A stretch of 64,000 nucleotides of DNA. It comes from Pedobacter rhizosphaerae. GTDB taxonomy: Bacteria > Bacteroidota > Bacteroidia > Sphingobacteriales > Sphingobacteriaceae. Within the stretch, counting starts at the first letter, position 1, and every line of letters starts with the position of its first letter. Position numbers and translations under genes: made by a program. The notes beneath the pieces were generated by a model. That model was not told the DNA's origin and searched no databases. It saw nothing but the letters and a program-made list of their open reading frames with translations. Location: assembly GCF_900111155.1 (NCBI RefSeq), contig NZ_FOGG01000007.1:179307-243306 (forward strand), read 5' to 3'. This document shows positions 53,101 to 62,207 of the stretch, piece by piece.

Positions 53101-54315
53101 ATGCGTTTAAGATATAAATATTGGTTTCTGGTTTTAGGATGTGTTTTTTTAGCGGCTTGTTCGCCCAAGATCAGAACACCCCGACCTGAAACAAAGCCGG
53201 CAGAAAAGGAAAAAGTGGCTGAAAAGAAACCGGTTAAAAGATTTTCTCAAGCCAATGTTTCGCTGTTAGTACCTTTCAGGCTAAATGAGGTTAATCTGAA
53301 AACAGCCACCAAATCCGATATTGAGAAGTTTGCCATGCCTATCGATTTCTATCAGGGGTTTAAGTTGGGCCTTGATTCTGTAGCCGCTTCGGGGTTAAAT
53401 TTTAAATTGAATGTTTTCGATACCCGTGATGACAATGCGCATATCTCCCACCTGTATAAAAATGACGGTTTTAAACAGAGTAATCTGATTATTGGACCAG
53501 TTTTTCCCGATGGCCAGAAATTTATCTCCAATTATGCTAAAGAAAACAATGCTTTAATTGTATCGCCTTTGGCAGCTTCTCAACCAGCAGATTTTAATAA
53601 TCCTAATCTGGTATCTATAGTCAATAATATAGATCTGCATGCTAAAAGGATAGCAACTTATATCACTAAAAATTTTAATGCTTCCAATACGATCATCGTA
53701 TTGATCAATACTAAGAAAACAGAGGATGAGCAATTTGCTGCGCCTATAAGAAGTTTTTTTGGGAACTATTCCAAAGTAAAATATCCTGTTCAGGAATATG
53801 CGTCATCTTATGCGTTCGAAACCAAAATGATTAAGGGAAAGCAGTATGTAGTGATTGTTACTTCTCCTGATCGTGCATTTGTTCTTCCTACGGTAGAAAA
53901 GCTTTATAAATTGAAGAATCTGCCTTCAGGTGGTTATAATATTCAGCTTTTTGGTCATCCAAATTGGGTGAAGCAAAATTATCCTGCAGATAAACTCGAG
54001 AATCTAAATGCCATAGTGAGTTCTTCCTACAAAATCGATTATAAAAGCGCTTCGGTGATTTCATTTATTAAGCGATATAGAAGTAAATATGGCTTTGAAC
54101 CTGGTGAATATGCATTTAAAGGCTTCGATATTGCTTATTACTTTGGTAAACTACTCTCTACCTATGGCGAGGACTACAGAGATTATCTCACCAAAGAGAA
54201 ATATAAAGGACTACATAATAATTTCTCTTTTATTCATGATGAGAAGTTTGGCTATATCAATACCAGTTTAATGTTGTTGAGATATAAAAATTATGCGTTA
54301 AACGTTGTTGATTAA
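53101..54315 (+). CDS. Periplasmic-binding-like lipoprotein
   Basis: Start at the ATG giving MRLRYKYWFL (53101), 404 residues; an in-frame TTG upstream is unlikely. A lipoprotein signal has Cys20 (FLAAC), then a Lys/Pro-rich linker to about residue 50 and a type 1 periplasmic-binding fold (about 50-400): VSLLVPFRLNEVNLKTATKS, FYQGFKLGLDSVAASGLNFK, NLIIGPVFPDGQKFISNYAK. It resembles LpoA-like and branched-chain amino acid binding proteins. No ABC permease genes are adjacent, so an envelope-assembly or sensing role is as likely as transport. Confidence 0.78.
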   Translation: MRLRYKYWFLVLGCVFLAACSPKIRTPRPETKPAEKEKVAEKKPVKRFSQANVSLLVPFRLNEVNLKTATKSDIEKFAMPIDFYQGFKLGLDSVAASGLNFKLNVFDTRDDNAHISHLYKNDGFKQSNLIIGPVFPDGQKFISNYAKENNALIVSPLAASQPADFNNPNLVSIVNNIDLHAKRIATYITKNFNASNTIIVLINTKKTEDEQFAAPIRSFFGNYSKVKYPVQEYASSYAFETKMIKGKQYVVIVTSPDRAFVLPTVEKLYKLKNLPSGGYNIQLFGHPNWVKQNYPADKLENLNAIVSSSYKIDYKSASVISFIKRYRSKYGFEPGEYAFKGFDIAYYFGKLLSTYGEDYRDYLTKEKYKGLHNNFSFIHDEKFGYINTSLMLLRYKNYALNVVD

Positions 54316-54335
54316 TCAGTTATTTCCTAATCTAT

Positions 54336-55496
54336 ATGAGAGCAGAACACCAGTTAAAAGCTTTTGAACAAATTTTAGCCAATTATGATGGCAGTATGCC
54401 CTTGCATAGGTTTTTACCTTCTTATTTCAAGCTTAATAAGCAAATGGGGTCTTCTGACAGGAGATGGGCAACGCGGCATATATATAGTTTTTTTAGGTTA
54501 GGAAAGGCACTTTCTACTCAGAATAATGAGCTGCGATTGAGTGTAGCAGATTTTCTCTGTCATCAAACACCCAGCCTGATCGTTGGAAAGAATTTTCCTG
54601 AACTCGCAGAAAAAACTGAAGTGTTATTCGCTGATAAACTCGAACTTATCAAAAGTAAATTTCCTGATTTTAGCTTAGAGGAAGTATTCCCGTTTAATCA
54701 ACACCTGTCTGAAGATATGGATCGGGAAGCGTTTTATGAGTCTTTTTTTAAACAGCCTGATCTTTTTATTCGGGTAGTTGAGGCACAGATGGAAACTATT
54801 TTGAGGGAGTTAAGAACAGCTGAAATTGCGGTAGAACAACTTTCTCCAACAACGATAGCCTTGAATAATGGTACGAAGCTGGAAGGGATTTTAAAAGAAG
54901 GAAGTTATCAGGTACAGGACTTATCTTCTCAATACACAGGAACTTATTTTGAACCCCAAAAATGGGATAAATGGTGGGATTGTTGCGCTGCTTCCGGTGG
55001 AAAGACGTTGCTGTTGCACAGTCTGGAGCCTAATTTAGGTTTACTGGTAACCGATTTAAGAGAAAGTGTTTTGGCTAATCTTGATGAGCGCTTTCGTTTG
55101 GCAGGGATTAAGAAATATCAAAAGAAGGAACTTGATTTACTACAGAATAATGATCAGTCACTGCATCATTATGAGTTTGATGGAATTATTTTAGATGCGC
55201 CTTGTACCGGATCGGGTACCTGGGGGAGAACCCCGGAAATGCTTACTTTTTTTGAACCCCGTAAAATCAATCAGTTTTCTACCATACAAAAGGGGATAGC
55301 TCAAAATGTGATCAAATATTTAAAACAGGATAAACCATTAATTTACATCACTTGTTCGAGCTTTGCTGAAGAGAATGAAGCTGTTGTACAGTTTATGTTG
55401 GATAATCTTCCGCTGAAATTAGACAAAATGGAGCTGATTAAAGGCTATAGCCAAAAAGCAGATACTATGTTTGTCGCAAGGTTAATCAAGACTTAG
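54336..55496 (+). CDS. RsmB/NOP2-family RNA (cytosine-5) methyltransferase
   Basis: The 386-residue protein has a helical N-terminal RNA-binding part (about 1-140) and the SAM methyltransferase domain with CCAASGGKTLLLHSLEP, DAPCTGSGTWGRTPEM (first Cys) and YITCSSFAEENEAVV (catalytic Cys in TCS). It makes m5C in rRNA or tRNA. Its stop overlaps a small minus-strand frame. Confidence 0.9.
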   Translation: MRAEHQLKAFEQILANYDGSMPLHRFLPSYFKLNKQMGSSDRRWATRHIYSFFRLGKALSTQNNELRLSVADFLCHQTPSLIVGKNFPELAEKTEVLFADKLELIKSKFPDFSLEEVFPFNQHLSEDMDREAFYESFFKQPDLFIRVVEAQMETILRELRTAEIAVEQLSPTTIALNNGTKLEGILKEGSYQVQDLSSQYTGTYFEPQKWDKWWDCCAASGGKTLLLHSLEPNLGLLVTDLRESVLANLDERFRLAGIKKYQKKELDLLQNNDQSLHHYEFDGIILDAPCTGSGTWGRTPEMLTFFEPRKINQFSTIQKGIAQNVIKYLKQDKPLIYITCSSFAEENEAVVQFMLDNLPLKLDKMELIKGYSQKADTMFVARLIKT

Positions 55497-55600
55497 GCGT
55501 GCCTAAACCATGATTTAAACTTTCGTTTGAGGTATTTTATTGCTTCGATTAAAACAGCGATGCCTCCTATAATTGCGGTATACTCTTCAAATCTGTTCAT
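55493..55600 (-). CDS. Possible 35-residue membrane peptide
   Basis: The minus-strand frame encodes MNRFEEYTAIIGGIAVLIEA followed by a basic tail KYLKRKFKSWFRHA, a hydrophobic helix and a cationic end. It overlaps the stop of the RNA methyltransferase gene. No clear ribosome site is seen, so the call is weak; the helix-plus-basic-tail form is typical of small membrane peptides. Confidence 0.3.
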   Translation of the reverse strand: MNRFEEYTAIIGGIAVLIEAIKYLKRKFKSWFRHA

Positions 55601-55668
55601 CTTGTTGCTTTGTTGTTTAGACGCTATTGAGGTAAGTTTGTTACAGTTGTTCTTCGTTTATTGGCTTT

Positions 55669-55990
55669 TCGTAATCGTCTTGCTGAACTTGTTTTAGCAT
55701 CTTTAATTGGTTTACAGTAGAGGCCCTGAAACAAGTTCAGGGTGACGGCAGTAGGAGTGGATTTTAGAAAAGAACTTTTTCGTAATCGTCCTGCTGAACT
55801 TGTTTCAGCATCTTTAATTGGGTTAACCTTTAAGACCCTGAAATGAATTCAGGGTGACGGCAGTAGGAGTGGAACTTCTTCACAATCGTCTTGCTGAATT
55901 TATTTCAGCATCTTTATTTGGGTTAACAGTAAAGGCCCTGACCCGAAGCGCAGATCTACGCAGTAAAATAAATTCAGGGTGACGAGTGTA
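55669..55990. repeat. Tandem palindromic repeat, three copies of about 105-111 bp
   Basis: Within 55601-56004, a 404-bp gene-free stretch, a unit is repeated at about 55671, 55782 and 55883. Each unit has TGCTGAA...TTTCAGCA (a palindromic half), then ATCTTTAATTGG, then CCTGAAACAAGTTCAGGGTG (a second palindrome) ending GACGGCAGTAGGAGTGGA. Copy 3 carries an insertion of about 29 bp in the second palindrome. It lies between convergent genes and could act as a transcription insulator; the form resembles REP/BIME elements. Confidence 0.85.
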
Positions 55991-56004
55991 CTATATCCAA
56001 TTAA

Positions 56005-56586
56005 CTACAATCCCGTGTTATTTCTAAAAAGCTTAATCGCTATAGCCAATAAGATCACTCCAAAAGCTTTCCTTAATACATTCAACCCAGATTTACCGAA
56101 AAGTTTCTCTAATCTGTTGGTATTTTTCAGTACGAAATAAACAAACAGCATATTCAGTAAAATCCCAACCAGGATATTTTGCGTGGCATATTCGGTTTTT
56201 AAGGAAAGTAGGGTAGTCATCGTTCCTGCGCCAGCAATAATGGGGAAAGCGAGTGGTACTATGGAAACCGTTTCCGGCGCTTCTTCTTTAAAGATGGTTA
56301 AGCCCAATACCATTTCCATGGCAATAAAGAAGATTACAAAGGAACCTGCAATGGCAAATGATTCGACATCCAAACCGATTACTTTGAGTAAAGATTCTCC
56401 AACCAAAAGAAACAAAACCATGAGCACTGTAGCCACTATGGCCGCTTTTTCAGACTCTATATGTCCTGCTTTTCTGCGGAGCTCGATAACAACAGGTATA
56501 GACCCCAGGATATCAATAATGGCAAAGAGTACCATTGTGGTTGAAAGAATCTGGCTTAAGTTGAATTTCAGAAAATCGAATTCCAT
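56005..56586 (-). CDS. marC: MarC-family membrane protein
   Basis: The 193-residue protein has about six helices and the MarC signature: FAIIDILGSIPVVIELRRKA, AGSFVIFFIAMEMVLGL and PLAFPIIAGAGTMTTLLSL. MarC-type proteins have no established substrate; once thought to confer multiple antibiotic resistance, they are now viewed as transporters or channels of unknown cargo. TACCTTTG lies 17 nt upstream. Confidence 0.88.
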   Translation of the reverse strand: MEFDFLKFNLSQILSTTMVLFAIIDILGSIPVVIELRRKAGHIESEKAAIVATVLMVLFLLVGESLLKVIGLDVESFAIAGSFVIFFIAMEMVLGLTIFKEEAPETVSIVPLAFPIIAGAGTMTTLLSLKTEYATQNILVGILLNMLFVYFVLKNTNRLEKLFGKSGLNVLRKAFGVILLAIAIKLFRNNTGL

Positions 56587-56603
56587 AGCGGTAAGGTTTT
56601 AAG

Positions 56604-56611
56604 CAAAGGTA
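56604..56611 (-). promoter_or_regulatory. -7 box for marC
   Basis: TACCTTTG on the minus strand, 17 nt upstream of the ATG at 56586. Confidence 0.5.
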
Positions 56612-56658
56612 ATTCAATTTGCATAATTCAGCTCATTCGGGCCAGAATTTATCTGCTC

Positions 56659-57993
56659 CTAAAAATAGAACTGCGTTCTTAAAGTGAAAACATTATCTTT
56701 TCGATCTGTTTCATATCCGGAAATTTGGGTGGATTCATTTTTAATCACGTCATAGTAAACAACCGCTTTGAAATGCGGATTAAAGTGATGCAGGAAGCCA
56801 AATCCAAAAGTGTCAAAACGAACATCAGCAGCCGATAGGCCGTTGAGTGCAGAGATCGCATTTCCCTTTACTTTAGCATTAGGATCATACCAATCGTATT
56901 TAAGAATAAGTTGGTTATCGGTGCTGTTTAAGGTTTGAACGAAGGTAACATAAGCACCATTAAATGTTCTGGTATAATAAGGTAAGGCAACCGATTTGCT
57001 ATCTACCGGGTAAGAGCCTGGTGTAGTAGAGGTTGTTCCTGTGCCGGTTTGTAAACCTGAAATTACTTCTGCCCTCAATTCCGATTTCCAGCTTTTTTTA
57101 TTAGTGGCCAATTGGACATCAGCACCATAATATCTTCTTGGAGCCACCTGGTTGATGTTGTTGGCCGAAGAATCCTTAACCATTTTCCAGGTTTCGTTGC
57201 TTTGCTGCATACGGTAACTTACAGGTAAGCGATGGTTTAAGCCCCCTTGCAAGGTACTAACTCCACCAGCTATAGTGAATGGGGTATTTTTAATCGGAAT
57301 TGATTTATGGCTAAGTCGGAAAATAAAATCTTTGCTATTATCGAACTCACCAGGACCAGCCAAGCCCTGACCGTTATATATTCCCATATCGAGCACCACA
57401 TTTCTTAATTTTGCACCCTTCCAGCGTGGATTTATAGTAAATGTAACCCCTAAATCACGCTCTGTTTTCATCAAAATCTGAGACATTCTGCCCCTTTCTG
57501 GCGCTTCCCTAACGGAAGAAGATAATTGGAGCTCATTACCGAAAGGACGGCCAGACAAGCCTAAGGTTACGGATAATATTTTCCATTTATTTTCATAATA
57601 GCGTCCCCAGAAATCGCGGATAGCTACACCTTGTTCAGTACCATCGAACTGAAGTACAAAATACGTGGATGGACTGCCATCTTCATTCAACATCATGTAA
57701 TCAGCCCTTAAACGGCCACGTCTTAATCTGAATCTATTACTGGTATATTCTCCAAAGTTACCGCCCTGGTATTCGGCTTGTGTACCCTTAGACTCGGCAA
57801 ATTGAAATTGTGGCTGCAAATATCCACTAAATGATAATGAACCATATTTCTTGGAAATTATCAATAAATGGTTAACGGTAGTCGAATCCATAACATCATT
57901 AATAGTTCTTTGCGCAACTGCTTGATAGCCTGTTGATAATACGAAGAATAAAATAATCAGGGATTTATACTTGGGTAACAACTTAAAGTTCAT
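56659..57993 (-). CDS. Phosphate-selective porin O/P-family outer-membrane protein
   Basis: The 444-residue protein has a signal peptide (ending VAQ), a segment YLQPQFQFAESKGTQAEYQG and a barrel with NRFRLRRGRLRADYMMLNED, KAVVYYDVIK and a terminal FTLRTQFYF. The family is Porin_O_P, which includes the phosphate-selective porins OprO and OprP. Anion selectivity is inferred from family only. No phosphate-uptake genes are near. Confidence 0.82.
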   Translation of the reverse strand: MNFKLLPKYKSLIILFFVLSTGYQAVAQRTINDVMDSTTVNHLLIISKKYGSLSFSGYLQPQFQFAESKGTQAEYQGGNFGEYTSNRFRLRRGRLRADYMMLNEDGSPSTYFVLQFDGTEQGVAIRDFWGRYYENKWKILSVTLGLSGRPFGNELQLSSSVREAPERGRMSQILMKTERDLGVTFTINPRWKGAKLRNVVLDMGIYNGQGLAGPGEFDNSKDFIFRLSHKSIPIKNTPFTIAGGVSTLQGGLNHRLPVSYRMQQSNETWKMVKDSSANNINQVAPRRYYGADVQLATNKKSWKSELRAEVISGLQTGTGTTSTTPGSYPVDSKSVALPYYTRTFNGAYVTFVQTLNSTDNQLILKYDWYDPNAKVKGNAISALNGLSAADVRFDTFGFGFLHHFNPHFKAVVYYDVIKNESTQISGYETDRKDNVFTLRTQFYF

Positions 57994-58007
57994 TTCAGAT
58001 TTTTTTG

Positions 58008-58015
58008 CAAAGGTA
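58008..58015 (-). promoter_or_regulatory. -7 box for the porin gene
   Basis: TACCTTTG on the minus strand, 14 nt upstream of the ATG at 57993. Confidence 0.5.
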
Positions 58016-58036
58016 ATCTATTAACAATTATTTAAT

Positions 58037-58075
58037 ACAAAAAAAGCCCACGATTTAATTCGCGGGCCTTTAAAA
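58037..58075 (-). terminator. Terminator for the APC permease at 58090-59547
   Basis: GCCCACG pairs with CGCGGGC (one wobble) and on the minus strand the stem is followed by TTTTTTTGTATT. It sits just upstream of the porin -7 box. Confidence 0.7.
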
Positions 58076-58089
58076 AATATCTTAAATGA

Positions 58090-59547
58090 TTATAATTCTG
58101 GTTTTGGAGGATCAACCGGAGGAACCACCTTGCCTTTATTTCTAAGCACTGAGTTTCCTTTGCCGTAGAAGAAATAAATAGCAATTCCTAATCCCATCCA
58201 AATGGCTAGTCTAATCCAGGCTTCGAAAGGTAGCGAGTACATTAAATACACGCAAACAACTATACCCATGATTGGCACAAATGGTACTAAAGGAGTTTTA
58301 AACGGACGAGGCCTGTCTGGATCTGTTTTACGTAACAACATCACGCCTATACATACTAAAGAGAACGCAAATAATGTTCCGATAGATACCATGTGACCTA
58401 AATCCGTAACAGGAACGAAACCAGCAAAAATACTCACGAATACCATGAAGAATAAGTTGGTTTTGAAAGGTGTTCTGAATGTAGTGTGGATACTGCTAAA
58501 GAACTTAGGTAACAATCCATCTTTAGACATGGTATAGAACACTCTTGATTGTCCCATTAACATTACCAAGATTACCGAAGTGTATCCAGCTAAAATGGCA
58601 ATAATTAAACCCAATTGTAAGAAATTGTATCCGGTAACCTTAAATGCTGTAGCAGCTGGAGAAGCATCACCTTTAAAAACATTAAAAGGCACTAAACCAG
58701 TCATTACGTGTGCAAATAAAACATATAAGATCGTGCAGATTACCAAAGATCCCAGGATACCTATAGGCATTCCTTTTTGCGGGTTTTTAGCTTCTTGAGC
58801 AGCCGTAGACACTGCATCAAAACCGATAAAAGCAAAGAATACTAAGGCTGCGCCAGCGGCAATACCTGAGATACCAAATTCGCCATAAACACCTGTGTTT
58901 TGCGGAATATAAGGGGTATGGTTTGCAGGATTGATGAATTTCCAACCTAGAGAGATGAACAAAATTACCACTGCTACTTTAACAATAACAAGAATATTAT
59001 TCAAACTTGCAGATTCTTTTGTACCTCTGATGAGCATCAAAGAAAGAAGTGAAACGATAACTACCGCAGGTAAGTTTATTCCTCCGCCATCAACTTCGGC
59101 AAAGGATTTGGTCAAATACAGCGGCATTTCCACACCGAATTCATGAAGTAATTTATTAAAATACCCAGACCAGGAAACCCCAACTGTTGCAGCACCCAAT
59201 GCATATTCTAATACTAAGTCCCATCCAATAATCCAGGCCATAAACTCACCCATAGTTGCATATGAATAGGTGTAAGCACTTCCCGCTACAGGAATCATAG
59301 AGGCAAACTCTGCATAACATAAGCCAGCAAATGCACAGCCTACTGCAGCTAATACGAATGATAGAGTTACTGCTGGTCCAGCATGGTCTGCTGCAGCTAT
59401 ACCAGTTAGGGAGAATAACCCTGCCCCAATAATAGCTCCAATACCCAGGGCAACAAGGCTCGTACTGCTTAACGTGCGCTTTAATGTGCCCTCACCACTT
59501 TCAGCAGATTCTGCTATAAGCACATCAATAGGCTTTTTTAGATTCAT
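58090..59547 (-). CDS. APC-family amino acid permease
   Basis: The 485-residue protein has about 12 helices with the APC motifs IGAGLFSLTGIAAADHAGPA, MIPVAGSAYTYSYATMGEFM, VFFAFIGFDAVSTAAQEAKN and SKDGLLPKFFSSIH. It is a close relative of the 649-residue permease at 27040-28989 but lacks the two soluble insertions. It likely imports or exchanges amino acids, perhaps cationic. The C-terminal tail is short, Lys/Pro-rich and cytosolic. Confidence 0.92.
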   Translation of the reverse strand: MNLKKPIDVLIAESAESGEGTLKRTLSSTSLVALGIGAIIGAGLFSLTGIAAADHAGPAVTLSFVLAAVGCAFAGLCYAEFASMIPVAGSAYTYSYATMGEFMAWIIGWDLVLEYALGAATVGVSWSGYFNKLLHEFGVEMPLYLTKSFAEVDGGGINLPAVVIVSLLSLMLIRGTKESASLNNILVIVKVAVVILFISLGWKFINPANHTPYIPQNTGVYGEFGISGIAAGAALVFFAFIGFDAVSTAAQEAKNPQKGMPIGILGSLVICTILYVLFAHVMTGLVPFNVFKGDASPAATAFKVTGYNFLQLGLIIAILAGYTSVILVMLMGQSRVFYTMSKDGLLPKFFSSIHTTFRTPFKTNLFFMVFVSIFAGFVPVTDLGHMVSIGTLFAFSLVCIGVMLLRKTDPDRPRPFKTPLVPFVPIMGIVVCVYLMYSLPFEAWIRLAIWMGLGIAIYFFYGKGNSVLRNKGKVVPPVDPPKPEL

Positions 59548-59619
59548 AAGTTGTTTAGTCTTTTATGTTTGTCGATTTTTTTATGATAATAAGCCGTAAA
59601 CCTAAATAAAAATTACGAA

Positions 59620-59655
59620 AATGTAAAAGGGGATTTTGTTAAAACCCCTTTTTTG
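59620..59655 (-). terminator. Terminator for hppA
   Basis: AAAAGGGG pairs with CCCCTTTT around a short loop, with T and A runs on both sides. On the minus strand it follows the hppA stop. Confidence 0.6.
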
Positions 59656-59680
59656 CAATTTTATATCTTAGTTTTTACAA

Positions 59681-61927
59681 CTAGTGGCTTAAAGTATCGG
59701 TAGTATTGATCAAAGTGTCGATAATTACGTTACCTAAACTATCGGTTTTTTGCTGAATTTTAATTTCTTTGCGAACTTCTTGTCTATGTTCGGAAGTTAC
59801 AGCCTTAACTGCGATGTATGGGGCAATAACTAGTGAAACTATAGACATTAATTTGATTAAAATGTTCATGGAAGGGCCTGAAGTATCTTTGAAAGGGTCT
59901 CCAACGGTATCTCCTGTAACGGATGCTTTATGTGGCTCCGATTTTTTGTAGTAAGTTTCTCCATTGATGACGCAACCTTGCTCAAAGGATTTTTTGGCAT
60001 TGTCCCAGGCTCCACCAGCATTGCTTTGAAAAATTCCCATTAGTACGCCTGTTACGGTAACACCGGCAAGCAGGCCGCCCAAAACTTCAGGTCCGAAGGT
60101 GAAGCCGATAATAATAGGGGTGATCAATGCAATTGCTCCAGGCATCATCATTTCCCGAATAGAGGCTTTGGTAGAAATCGCTACGCATTTTTCATATTCA
60201 GGTTTGGCTTTATATTCCATAATGCCAGGAATTTCGCGGAACTGTCTTCTTACTTCCTGTACCATATCCATTGCTGCTTTACCAACGGCCTGTATACAGA
60301 GTGCTGAAAAGATAAAAGGAATCATGCCACCGATAAACAAGCCTGCCAGCACGGGCGCTTTATAAATATCTATTGCGCTAATTCCTGCAATACCTACAAA
60401 AGCTGCAAAAAGAGCCAGAGAGGTTAGTGCTGCAGAGGCAATTGCAAAACCTTTTCCTGTAGCGGCAGTGGTATTCCCAACGGCATCCAAATTATCGGTA
60501 CGCTCACGAACTTCCGGCGGTAATTGACTCATTTCTGCAATACCACCTGCGTTATCGGCTATAGGGCCAAAGGCATCAATAGCCAGTTGCATGGCAGTGG
60601 TGGCCATCATGCCGGCTGCTGCTATCGCCACACCATATAAGCCTGCAAAGTGATAAGAAGACATAATTCCTCCTGCTAAAACCAAAATTGGAATTACCGT
60701 TGATTTCATCCCGACAGAAAGCCCCGCAATAATATTGGTGGCATGGCCGGTTGAAGATTGCTGGATAATAGAATTAACGGGTCCTTTACCCATTGCGGTA
60801 AAATATTCAGTTACAATACTCATGATTGTTCCTACAACCAGGCCAACCATAATGGCGTAAAACACATTAATACTCGAAAATTCATATCCTCTAAGACTCA
60901 AGGTTTCAGGTAGCATCCATTTAACTACAAAGAATGAAGCTACGGCTGTAATAACAATAGAAGACCAGTTTCCTAGGTTCAATGCATTTTGTACGTTAGA
61001 TTTTTCATCTTTGATGGTTACAAACCAGGTTCCGATAATGGAAAAGATGATTCCCAAACCACAAATGACCATTGGTAACAGAATAGGTGACATACCTCCG
61101 AATTTATCGGTTACCGAAATCTCTTGCCCCAATACCATGGTAGCTAATATGGTAGCTACATAGGATCCAAATAAATCGGCACCCATTCCGGCAACATCAC
61201 CCACATTATCGCCCACATTGTCTGCAATGGTAGCTGGATTTCTAACATCATCTTCTGGAATCCCTGCCTCTACCTTTCCAACTAAATCTGCGCCCACATC
61301 AGCTGCTTTGGTGTAAATACCACCACCAACTCTGGCAAACAAGGCAATAGATTCTGCCCCTAATGAGAAGCCCGTTAACACCTCAATGGCCGTGCGCATC
61401 TCTGTGCTATTGGCGTTGGTAACATGAAATATCTGTAAGAAAACTATAAATAAACCGCCTAAACCCAGAACAGCAAGTCCTGCCACGCCAAGACCCATTA
61501 CCGTACCACCGGTAAAAGATACTTTCAGCGCCTGCTTCAAACTGGTTCTGGCTGCTTGTGTGGTTCTCACATTGGCCTTTGTAGCGGCTTTCATTCCGAT
61601 ATATCCTGCAGTAGCAGAAAATACAGCCCCTATAATAAAGGATATGGAAATAATCCAGCTGGAATGCAGGGCTACACCATTAATTTCTGTTACGGTGCCT
61701 GAATAGGCTAATAAGGCGGCTGTAAAAACAACAAATACGCTTAATACTCTCCATTCTGCTTTTAAAAAGGCCATGGCACCATCGGCAATGTAGCCTGCCA
61801 GTTCTTGCATGTTTTTATCACCAGCATCTTGCTTGCTAACCCAGGCACTCTTAATCATCATGACAATAATTCCGATCAGGCCCAGGGCGGGGATCACATA
61901 AAGTAAATTGTTTTGTAAAAAATCCAT
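59681..61927 (-). CDS. hppA: Membrane-bound K+-dependent ion-pumping pyrophosphatase
   Basis: The 748-residue protein has about 16 helices and the pyrophosphatase motifs: [20 protein letters not shown] (211-230), [20 protein letters not shown] (236-255) and [13 protein letters not shown] near 458. The GNTTAA segment (484-489), where K+-independent enzymes have Lys in place of the second Ala, points to the K+-dependent type. It pumps H+, Na+ or both using pyrophosphate; the ion is not decided here. The C-terminus has a polar, Lys/Thr-rich extension of about 45 residues, unusual for the family. The gene has its own transcription unit. Confidence 0.95.
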   Translation of the reverse strand: MDFLQNNLLYVIPALGLIGIIVMMIKSAWVSKQDAGDKNMQELAGYIADGAMAFLKAEWRVLSVFVVFTAALLAYSGTVTEINGVALHSSWIISISFIIGAVFSATAGYIGMKAATKANVRTTQAARTSLKQALKVSFTGGTVMGLGVAGLAVLGLGGLFIVFLQIFHVTNANSTEMRTAIEVLTGFSLGAESIALFARVGGGIYTKAADVGADLVGKVEAGIPEDDVRNPATIADNVGDNVGDVAGMGADLFGSYVATILATMVLGQEISVTDKFGGMSPILLPMVICGLGIIFSIIGTWFVTIKDEKSNVQNALNLGNWSSIVITAVASFFVVKWMLPETLSLRGYEFSSINVFYAIMVGLVVGTIMSIVTEYFTAMGKGPVNSIIQQSSTGHATNIIAGLSVGMKSTVIPILVLAGGIMSSYHFAGLYGVAIAAAGMMATTAMQLAIDAFGPIADNAGGIAEMSQLPPEVRERTDNLDAVGNTTAATGKGFAIASAALTSLALFAAFVGIAGISAIDIYKAPVLAGLFIGGMIPFIFSALCIQAVGKAAMDMVQEVRRQFREIPGIMEYKAKPEYEKCVAISTKASIREMMMPGAIALITPIIIGFTFGPEVLGGLLAGVTVTGVLMGIFQSNAGGAWDNAKKSFEQGCVINGETYYKKSEPHKASVTGDTVGDPFKDTSGPSMNILIKLMSIVSLVIAPYIAVKAVTSEHRQEVRKEIKIQQKTDSLGNVIIDTLINTTDTLSH

Positions 61928-62207
61928 AGTTAATATTTGGTTGTTGAGTTGTTAGCGTACATTAATAAATTTCATTCATTAAAAGGCATTACAATATAAG
62001 TAGTACACTGTTGTACTGCGTTATTTTATATTTATATCTGGTTATTATTTAGCAAGATAATAAATTATTCTTCTTCAGCTTAAAAAAATACCAACACGCT
62101 GAAATAAAATTTGTTCTATTAAAATAATACAGGGCGATACCAAAGGCTATTGTTTTTTTAAATAAATTAGCCACCAACTAAACTTTAAAACCAAGCAAAA
62201 CTAAAAA

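Noticed and set aside
62002..62017. AGTACA-CTGT-TGTACT palindrome upstream of the permease and hppA
   Set aside because: Short 6-bp symmetry in AT-rich DNA, far from both starts; likely by chance.
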